From NCBI GenBank assembly GCA_030037955.1, contig JASHPT010000110.1:1-36837 (forward strand): a stretch of DNA of 36,837 nt. Reading direction: 5' to 3'. Made by a program: the position numbers and the translations under genes. Source of the DNA: Thermoplasmata archaeon (GTDB lineage Archaea; Thermoplasmatota; Thermoplasmata; Lutacidiplasmatales; UBA184). Positions 31,616-36,837 of this stretch are shown here, piece by piece (position 1 is the first letter of the stretch; every line of letters begins with the position of its first letter). The notes under the pieces are model-generated. The model worked only from the letters and a program-made list of their open reading frames with translations, had not been told where the DNA came from and ran no database searches.

Positions 31616-32566
31616 CTACCGTCCGCTCGGAGGACGCACCCACCGAAAGATCGAGGCGGACGTGTCCTCCACGAAGCCCAGTTTCTCGTACAGCGAGCGC
31701 GCGGGCACGTTTCCGTCAGTTACCCAGAGGTGCGCCCGCGGGTAGCCGAGCGCGAGCAGTCCCCGAAGACACCGCAAGAGGAGCGCCTCGCCCAGACCCC
31801 TCCGCTTCACCTCGGGATCGACGGCGATGTCGAGGACGACTCCGGACCGAAGGGACTCTTGGCAGCCGATGGCAAAACCCAGCAGGCGGCCCCCGGGGTC
31901 GCGGGCGGCCGGGGAGGCTTCGTCGAGATACGTCCCGAACAGGCCCGCGAGCGCATTCTCCAGGACCTCTCGGTTCCCCTCCGGGGTGGCGGAAAGCAGC
32001 GTTTCATCCGGCGTCCCCCGGTAGGTTCGCCAATCCAGCGCCGTCAGCTGTTCCATCGGGACCTGTCGAACGGTCGTGAGTTCGACCCCCGAGGGCCACC
32101 GGGGCTCCGGGGGCGGATGCTCGGCGGACAGCGGGCGGGTCATGGAGTGCCGGAGGAGCGTCGAGAACCCGGCCTCGGCACCGAGCAGACGGCCCGCCAC
32201 CAGCTCGTCCGGCTGGGCCAGACCCGTGGACCCGATGTCGAGTCGACCGACCTGAGGGGCTAGGGCGTCCGTAAGCCGTCGGGCGAGCCGAGTGATGTCG
32301 GGAACGGCGGAGGAGCCTGCGAGGGCATGGAGATGTCCGTACCCGTGGCCCTCACGGACCCAGAGGATTGCCAGGGCGGAGGGTCGGGCTTTGTCCCCGG
32401 TGTACCACGCCGAGCCTGCCCCTTGCACGATGGAGTCGACCGTCTCGTCGACCCAGGCGGGGGGAAGGATCTCCCCCCGGGCCGCGAGGTCGTGACGAAT
32501 CGTTCCAACAACGTTCCACAGCTCATCCCGCGGAAGCTCGCGGGCAGGCCTGGGCTCGGTCGGCAT
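31616..32566 (-). CDS. GNAT-family N-acetyltransferase
   Basis: This 316-residue cytosolic acetyltransferase has a C-terminal GNAT domain at about 165-310: VVLDIAVDPEVKRRGLGEAL is motif A with the acetyl-CoA loop (RRGLGE), followed by LGYPRAHLWVTDGN and ARSLYEKLGFVED. The N-terminal half (GSAWYTGDKARPSALAILWV, RLDIGSTGLAQPDELVAGRL) may be a degenerate second GNAT unit. The substrate is unknown. It sits between prs and nadB with gaps of 16 and 7 bases, so it is in the same transcript, but nothing else ties it to NAD synthesis. Confidence 0.85.
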   Translation of the reverse strand: MPTEPRPARELPRDELWNVVGTIRHDLAARGEILPPAWVDETVDSIVQGAGSAWYTGDKARPSALAILWVREGHGYGHLHALAGSSAVPDITRLARRLTDALAPQVGRLDIGSTGLAQPDELVAGRLLGAEAGFSTLLRHSMTRPLSAEHPPPEPRWPSGVELTTVRQVPMEQLTALDWRTYRGTPDETLLSATPEGNREVLENALAGLFGTYLDEASPAARDPGGRLLGFAIGCQESLRSGVVLDIAVDPEVKRRGLGEALLLRCLRGLLALGYPRAHLWVTDGNVPARSLYEKLGFVEDTSASIFRWVRPPSGR

Positions 32567-32582
32567 TGCGGTCGCCGTATGC

Positions 32583-33470
32583 TCAGCCGGCCGCCGGACC
32601 TGCGAGATGGCGCTTCACGATGGCCGCCAGGTCCGGGGCGACCGACGCCTTCTCCGCCGGATTCGCGAGAGTGTCGGTCGAGTAGATTTCGTCGGTCACG
32701 GCCTTGATCCGTTCGAAGGCATCCCGCAGGAACAGGCCATGGGTGCACGCGGCCGTGATCGCCCCGACCTTGTGCCTCGCGAGGAGACGCGCCGCCTCGA
32801 CGATGGTGCCACCCGTCGAGATCACGTCGTCGACGATGACCACATGCTTGTCATCCAGCTCCATCGGTAGCTCCACCGGTAGCTGCAACTCGACATGCTC
32901 GCTGTCGATGCGATGCTTCTCGAGCGCCATCCAGGGCCGGTCGAGCAGCTGACCCATGCGACGGGCACGATCCGTGCCCCCCTTGTCGGGGGAGACCAGC
33001 AGGTCCACGGGCCGCTGGCGGAGCAGGCGTGCCATCGCCGGGATGCCGCTCGCCTCGTAGGCAGGTTTGGTGAACGCCTTGAGGGTGTCGGTCGAGTGGA
33101 GGTCCACGCTGACGACGGCGTCCGCCTCGAGCGCGATGTGCTGGGCGAGCGTCTGGGCGGTAGCGGGCTCGCCGGGGAAGAAGACCTTGTCCTGGCGCGC
33201 GTACCCAAAGTACGGAACCACGACGACGAGCCTGCGGGCGCCAGACTGCCGGACCGCATCCTCGAGAAAGAGAAGTTCGAGCAGGTCCTGGTCGCTGCGC
33301 GTGGATTGTACCAGGACCACGTCCTCGCCGGCCATCTGCCCTCCGATCCGAACGTAGAGCTCTCCGTCGGGAAACCGCTTCAGGAACGGCATCCCGAACG
33401 GCACGTTTCCAAGCTCCCGGGAGATCCGTTCCGCGAGGGGGGTGGACGCCGTGCCCGCTACGACGTACAT
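32583..33470 (-). CDS. prs: Ribose-phosphate pyrophosphokinase (PRPP synthetase)
   Basis: This enzyme makes PRPP from ribose 5-phosphate and ATP for nucleotide and NAD synthesis. The start is the ATG at 33470 (MYVVAGTASTPLAERISREL), giving 295 residues, the archaeal size; the track adds a spurious 54-residue leader. Conserved parts are FPDGELYVRIGG, LVQSTRSDQDLLELLFLEDA, VVVPYFGYARQDKVFFPGEP, SVDLHSTDTLKAF and the PRPP loop VIVDDVISTGGTIVEAARLL. The flexible-loop KR motif appears as KHRIDSEHVE. It is the first gene of the prs-GNAT-nadB-dehydrogenase operon. Confidence 0.95.
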   Translation of the reverse strand: MYVVAGTASTPLAERISRELGNVPFGMPFLKRFPDGELYVRIGGQMAGEDVVLVQSTRSDQDLLELLFLEDAVRQSGARRLVVVVPYFGYARQDKVFFPGEPATAQTLAQHIALEADAVVSVDLHSTDTLKAFTKPAYEASGIPAMARLLRQRPVDLLVSPDKGGTDRARRMGQLLDRPWMALEKHRIDSEHVELQLPVELPMELDDKHVVIVDDVISTGGTIVEAARLLARHKVGAITAACTHGLFLRDAFERIKAVTDEIYSTDTLANPAEKASVAPDLAAIVKRHLAGPAAG

Positions 33471-33686
33471 CGATTCCGCCCCGGCGCGGTTCACCGAGAG
33501 CGAGGCAAAAGCGTTGTGGGGCCGACCCACGTCTGTGTCTCCGCCGAGCGCGCCGCCATGTCTCGCGGGCCGCACACGGAACTCGGACGCGCGTGCCCTG
33601 CCGGTGTGACCGCCGTCAAATGTCGAAGGCATTCTCGATGAGTACTAATACAGGAACCCGGCCCTCGCGCATCTTCAGGACCTACG
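33471..33686. promoter_or_regulatory. Divergent promoter region between prs and the first pilin-like gene
   Basis: This 216-base gap drives prs leftward and the pilin-like gene rightward. The plus-strand TATA candidate is TACTAATAC (33643-33651), placing the transcript start near 33673, about 14 bases before the ATG. For prs the best minus-strand candidate is the T-rich CGCTTTTGCC (33506-33515), weak. No gene or strong repeat is visible in the rest. Confidence 0.5.
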
Positions 33687-34265
33687 ATGCTTCGAGCGAG
33701 TGCCAGATGTCCACGGATCTCCGGAACGCGACGACGATACGCCCACCGGCGCGGCGTCTCGGATATCGTCGCCGTCATCATGATGGTCGTCATCGTTGTC
33801 GTACTGGCGGCGGTGTTGTTCGTCATCATTCGGGGCTACACGGCGGGGACCGCTACAACACCCGGGCTGGGCACGGCCTTTGCCCTGGGGACCCCTCAGG
33901 AGTCCGTAGGCAAGACAGGAAGCATCGCCGCGTGCAGCGCCTCGCCATGCAACTTCTACAATCTCTCCGTCCAGGCCACTTCGCACACGCTCGAGCTGCA
34001 CGACATTGCGGTGGAGATCATCGCGGCCAACGGCAGTTTGGTTCTTCCACCGGGCGGAGTAGTAGTGGTCAACGCCACCAACCAGATCGTTGGTCAATCG
34101 ACCTGGGCCGGGACTTGGACCGTCGGCGGCTCCCTTCCCGTGACCTCCTCGTTCACGTTCGTGGTGTATACCTCCGGAGTCACACCGACGAGCCTCTCGG
34201 GTGAAACGCTCCGTTTTATCGGTGTCAGCGCGTACTCTGGGAACATCGAAGTGCACGTCTTCTAG
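33687..34265 (+). CDS. Type IV pilin-like protein with class III signal peptide
   Basis: This 192-residue surface protein has a basic leader ending in RRG, followed by the SDIVAVIMMVVIVVVLAAVL hydrophobic helix. That is the pattern cut by the archaeal prepilin peptidase (PibD/EppA) and used for filament assembly. The rest is a Thr/Val/Gly-rich beta domain with one Cys pair (ACSASPCNF) that may form a disulfide and several N-glycosylation sequons (NLS, NGS, NAT). The leader of about 23 residues is longer than in many pilins. It is followed by a second pilin-like gene on the same strand with its own promoter. Pilin, archaellin-like and adhesin roles cannot be separated here. Confidence 0.85.
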   Translation: MLRASARCPRISGTRRRYAHRRGVSDIVAVIMMVVIVVVLAAVLFVIIRGYTAGTATTPGLGTAFALGTPQESVGKTGSIAACSASPCNFYNLSVQATSHTLELHDIAVEIIAANGSLVLPPGGVVVVNATNQIVGQSTWAGTWTVGGSLPVTSSFTFVVYTSGVTPTSLSGETLRFIGVSAYSGNIEVHVF

Positions 34266-34446
34266 GGCTCCGGCCGCCTCGGGCGCGGCAAACGCTGTCG
34301 CGGCTGGAGTTGGAGGGTGCCTCCAAGGCTTCTCCGACGCCGAGGTTACCGAGACAGGATCGCCTCCACGCGCCGTTCTAGCACGGGCCCCGGAGACCGG
34401 TTTTCGTGCCGGCCTCTCGAGAGAACGGATGCGTATTCATGCGTGT

Positions 34447-34498
34447 GTCGTAGTCGGAAACGGCGATTGCCGACACGACCGCCGCTGGATTTAAATAG
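34447..34498 (+). promoter_or_regulatory. Inverted repeat and TATA box of the second pilin-like gene
   Basis: The TATA box is ATTTAAATAG (34489-34498), very clear against the GC-rich background, with a start expected near 34521. Ten bases upstream lies an imperfect inverted repeat: GTCGTAGTCGG (34447-34457) and CCGACACGAC (34470-34479), with one extra base in the left arm. Its place just upstream of the TATA box suits an activator or repressor site. The remainder of the 292-base gap (34266-34557) holds no gene I can support. Confidence 0.6.
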
Positions 34499-34557
34499 GC
34501 AACCCCGCCCCCTACGGCTTTCTTAGGGGAGTGCCACTCCTCGGAGGAAAAACGCGA

Positions 34558-35205
34558 ATGAACATTTGGGGCAAGAACGAACGAAGCTGGCGCCGGAAGA
34601 ACAGGCGCGCGGTGTCGCCGATTATCGCTACGATCCTACTCGTCGCGATTACCGTCGTACTGGCCGCGGTCCTGTACATTCTGATCAGCCAGTACACAAA
34701 GAGCGGCGGGTCCGTGACGATCGGAAGCGCACTGGCCATCGGGAGCTCGAACGACGGCACGGGAACGGTCAACTACTACAACATGACTGTTGAGTCCGCT
34801 GGGTCGACGCTGACCATGAGCTCGTTCATCTTCGAGATCAGGTCCCCCACCGGAGCCATCACTACCGTCGGTAGCACCGTCGCGGGCGTCGCGATTACCA
34901 AGCTGTACATTCAGCTGGTGAGCCCTACCCTCAGCTACGCCGCGACCTACTGCGTGGCCGCCGGCGAAGCAGCGCCCCCAGCGGGACCGGCCTGTCCGAC
35001 GACTGGCGGCGGCGTGGGTTGGAGCTACGGCTCGGGCTGCACCTCCCCGGCCTTCACTACGGCCTGCAGCTCGACCAGCACCATGACCACTCAATACACG
35101 TTCTCGGTTCAGGTTGGACCGACCACGGTGAGCTTGAGCGGCTACAGCCTGGTTGCGCTCGGTCAGGGATCGTTCTCGGGTACGACCAGCGGCACGATCA
35201 CGTAA
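34558..35205 (+). CDS. Type IV pilin-like protein with class III signal peptide (Pilin_N type)
   Basis: This 215-residue protein has a short basic leader ending in RRAVSPIIATILLVAITVVL, almost the consensus of the archaeal pilin N-terminus. Prepilin peptidase should cut before the VSP-type stretch, leaving the helix as the filament core. The exposed part is Ser/Thr/Gly-rich with five cysteines in the second half (TYCVAAG, PACPT, SGCTS, TACSS and neighbours) and an NMT sequon. The ATG at 34558 has GGAGG 10 bases upstream; the track's GTG at 34531 would put extra residues before the leader. Strong promoter and clean hairpin downstream suggest a highly expressed single-gene unit, perhaps the major pilin. 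Confidence 0.88.
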   Translation: MNIWGKNERSWRRKNRRAVSPIIATILLVAITVVLAAVLYILISQYTKSGGSVTIGSALAIGSSNDGTGTVNYYNMTVESAGSTLTMSSFIFEIRSPTGAITTVGSTVAGVAITKLYIQLVSPTLSYAATYCVAAGEAAPPAGPACPTTGGGVGWSYGSGCTSPAFTTACSSTSTMTTQYTFSVQVGPTTVSLSGYSLVALGQGSFSGTTSGTIT

Positions 35206-35246
35206 TCGGGCTGTTCGAGGACCACGCTCGTCGAACCTTTTCCCTC

Positions 35247-35278
35247 CTTCCGGGGGACGGAATACCGTCCCCCGGGAG
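35247..35278 (+). terminator. 14-bp hairpin after the second pilin-like gene
   Basis: CTTCCGGGGGACGG and CCGTCCCCCGGGAG pair over 14 bp with one G-T wobble and an AATA loop. On the plus strand a T-rich stretch (TTCGAATTTTGTTG) follows. It lies 42 bases after the pilin stop and about the same distance before the end of the convergent signal peptidase gene, so it probably marks or protects the pilin mRNA 3' end. Confidence 0.65.
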
Positions 35279-35319
35279 TTCGAATTTTGTTGGGCCCGCC
35301 TGGGTAGGGGCGCTGCCGT

Positions 35320-36774
35320 CTAGAGCGTGTCCTCGTCGGGGTGGGACGAGGGCTTCTTGGGGGTCTTTCGGGACCACAGGCTCCTCGACTTTCGGACGAC
35401 GGGCTTGGGCCGACCGCGGTTCCGGGCCGTCGCCGAGGCGGTCGGGGTCTTCCGGACCGGCGCTGGACGGGCTGCGGACGGCCGGCGGGCCGGAGCGGGC
35501 CGAGGCTCCTCGGATTCCTCGTCGTCCGAGGCGGGCGCGGCCAGCCATTCTCGGAGGCCGTGCCAACGGCCCCCCGGGGGGCGGTCCCTCCAGGGCGGGC
35601 CGCCATCCTCCTCCTGGTCGCGGCGTTCGGCGCGTTCCTCCTCCCGGCGCCGGGGGTCTTCGATGCCCTCGACACGGAACAGGTAGTGGATGCCGAACCC
35701 ACCGAGGACCACGGCGGAGATCGTCAGGGCGAGGAACTGCCAGGACTGCGCGGGCACCTCCTGGGCGTTCCCGTCGATGAGCAGCTTGAACGCGCCCACC
35801 CAGGGGACCATCCCGCGAGCGACGCCGATGACCCAGCCCGGAGCGACGAGCGCCGAGATGCCCCAGGCCTGGTCGGTCTTTCCCTGGGGGGGCGAGCCAG
35901 CGATGAGATTGTTGTCCCCCATCGTGATGAACCCGGAGTAGCGACCCAGGCCGCCCAGCGGGATGGAGACCGTCGCGTTCTTCCATCCCACGTGATAGAG
36001 GGTGATCGTGGTGATCAGCCCCGTCGATCCGCAGCCGGTGCTGCTGCCTTCGATGGAGTACAGGGCGCCCGGCTCGCTGCCGCAGGGCAGGCTGGCGAGC
36101 GCGGGGGCGGAGTAGTCCCCGGCGGCCGCATCCCACACGAGATACAGGATCGCGCGGTGGATCACCGGGGTTGCGGCGGTGTCCCCGTACGGATGGTACA
36201 GAATCACGTCTCCATACTCCCCGTAGGTCGAGAAGCCGCTCACCTCGCCGTCCACGTAGGTGACGACCGAGGATGGGTTGACCTTCTGCACCAGCACGAG
36301 GTCCCCCGTGTTGATCAGGCCCACAACATCCCCGTCGCCGTGCTGCATGCTGTCCGATTCCACGACGAAGATCGGTGGCCAGTTCGACGTGTAGGCAAAG
36401 AGACCGACCAGGAGCAGTACGATGATCGCAAGAGCGACCAGGGGCTCGAAGTACCAGCTGTCCCGGGCCCGGAAGAACACCGGCCGGCGGAGACTCGCGA
36501 AGAAACCGCCCGTGTCGTCGGGCTCTTTGGCCTTCCGCCGCTTCCGTGGCCGTTCCTTCTCCTCTTCGTCATCGAGGTCGGCGATGGTCCACGGCTTGAC
36601 CGGCCGCGCCGGCCGGCTGGAGGAGGAGCGACGGGCCCGGGGTGGCGGACGACGGGGAGGAGACTCCTCCTCATCTTCCACCGATCCCCCGGTCTCGTCG
36701 AGGACGCGTTCGTCTCCGTCGTCGTCCTCGACGAGGCCGTCCCCGAGGTCGTCCGGCTCTCCCCGCGGGGCCAT
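35320..36774 (-). CDS. Signal peptidase I (Sec11/SipW type) with long charged cytosolic tails
   Basis: This membrane peptidase removes Sec signal peptides. The catalytic Ser/His/Asp of the archaeal and ER type are Ser142 (ESDSMQHG), His206 (PVIHRAIL) and Asp287 (FITMGDNN); there is no bacterial-type Lys. A membrane helix precedes the Ser (LVALAIIVLLLVGLFAY, 112-128) and a second lies at about 347-366 (FLALTISAVVLGGFGIHYLF). The 484 residues are more than twice the usual archaeal size. A 105-residue acidic then basic N-terminal tail and a 115-residue Arg/Pro/Asp-rich C-terminal tail both appear cytosolic. It converges on the pilin-like gene. Pilins themselves use a different peptidase, so the link is only positional. 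Confidence 0.9.
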   Translation of the reverse strand: MAPRGEPDDLGDGLVEDDDGDERVLDETGGSVEDEEESPPRRPPPRARRSSSSRPARPVKPWTIADLDDEEEKERPRKRRKAKEPDDTGGFFASLRRPVFFRARDSWYFEPLVALAIIVLLLVGLFAYTSNWPPIFVVESDSMQHGDGDVVGLINTGDLVLVQKVNPSSVVTYVDGEVSGFSTYGEYGDVILYHPYGDTAATPVIHRAILYLVWDAAAGDYSAPALASLPCGSEPGALYSIEGSSTGCGSTGLITTITLYHVGWKNATVSIPLGGLGRYSGFITMGDNNLIAGSPPQGKTDQAWGISALVAPGWVIGVARGMVPWVGAFKLLIDGNAQEVPAQSWQFLALTISAVVLGGFGIHYLFRVEGIEDPRRREEERAERRDQEEDGGPPWRDRPPGGRWHGLREWLAAPASDDEESEEPRPAPARRPSAARPAPVRKTPTASATARNRGRPKPVVRKSRSLWSRKTPKKPSSHPDEDTL

Positions 36775-36837
36775 GCAGGTCCGGCGGGCCGGTCCGGCCT
36801 CTTAGCTCTTGGTCTCGACCGGCAGGGAAGTCCGGCC
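36775..36837 (-). promoter_or_regulatory. Upstream region of the signal peptidase gene
   Basis: On the minus strand AGCTAAGAG (about 36800-36808) is the only TA-bearing element, 26-30 bases before the ATG at 36774, which fits a leaderless start. The evidence is weak, and the window ends shortly after. Confidence 0.3.

Noticed and set aside
34266-34557. Short ORFs between the two pilin-like genes (for example 34317-34526)
   Set aside because: They overlap the TATA box and ribosome-binding region of the second pilin gene, are Arg-rich, and have no recognisable start signals.

Overview
This GC-rich window reads as chromosomal DNA of an archaeon. The evidence is a transcription factor B gene, archaeal-type PheRS alpha and beta subunits, SRP54, Pth2, archaeal uS2, PurP, archaeal phosphopantoate--beta-alanine ligase, archaeal PRPP synthetase, type IV pilin-like proteins with class III signal peptides, and a Ser/His/Asp signal peptidase. 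TATA boxes of the form TATAAATAG lie about 26 bases before expected transcription starts, and many genes start with GTG. A Thermoplasmatota lineage, perhaps from an acidic habitat, is my inference; the secreted sedolisin (S53) peptidase is a family of acid proteases. No CRISPR array, insertion sequence, rRNA or phage-like gene was seen, and no gap longer than 300 bases lacks a gene.

Layout. 1-5617 (minus): an oligopeptide/dipeptide ABC transporter operon (oppB-oppC-oppD-oppF plus a truncated membrane protein at the left edge), with its own promoter and unusual helical insertions in both ATPases. 5690-7949 (minus): SRP54, a DUF1616-like membrane protein and Pth2 form an operon. 8129-9586 (plus): an iron-sulfur flavoprotein of the glutamate synthase small subunit family. 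9677-12211 (plus): a membrane-anchored sedolisin with a cytosolic zinc ribbon. 12237-19447 (plus): a tightly packed run pheS-pheT-mcm-mce-eno-rpsB mixes translation, methylmalonyl-CoA and glycolytic genes. 19511-24392 (plus): a TrmB-like regulator, TFB, a Cas4/RecB-like nuclease and PurP, each with its own likely promoter. 24463-26500 (plus): an ABC-2 exporter pair and a small double zinc-ribbon protein.

26561-26678 holds a tRNA-Ser(GGA) gene interrupted by a 33-base intron inside the T-loop, the most striking feature I found. It is followed by a GAF protein of the free methionine-R-sulfoxide reductase type, whose end overlaps the convergent CoA-biosynthesis gene by 92 bases. 27134-33470 (minus) contains two transcription units: prs-GNAT-nadB-acyl-CoA dehydrogenase, ending in a strong hairpin plus T5, then a coiled-coil protein and the phosphopantoate--beta-alanine ligase. 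33687-36774 is a surface-structure region: two pilin-like genes, a perfect hairpin, and a convergent signal peptidase I with very long charged tails.

Functional links (inference): methylmalonyl-CoA mutase, its epimerase and the isovaleryl-CoA dehydrogenase-like enzyme point to branched-chain amino acid or odd-chain acid breakdown. Together with the peptide importer and secreted protease they suggest a peptide-using heterotroph. PRPP synthetase and L-aspartate oxidase both feed NAD synthesis.
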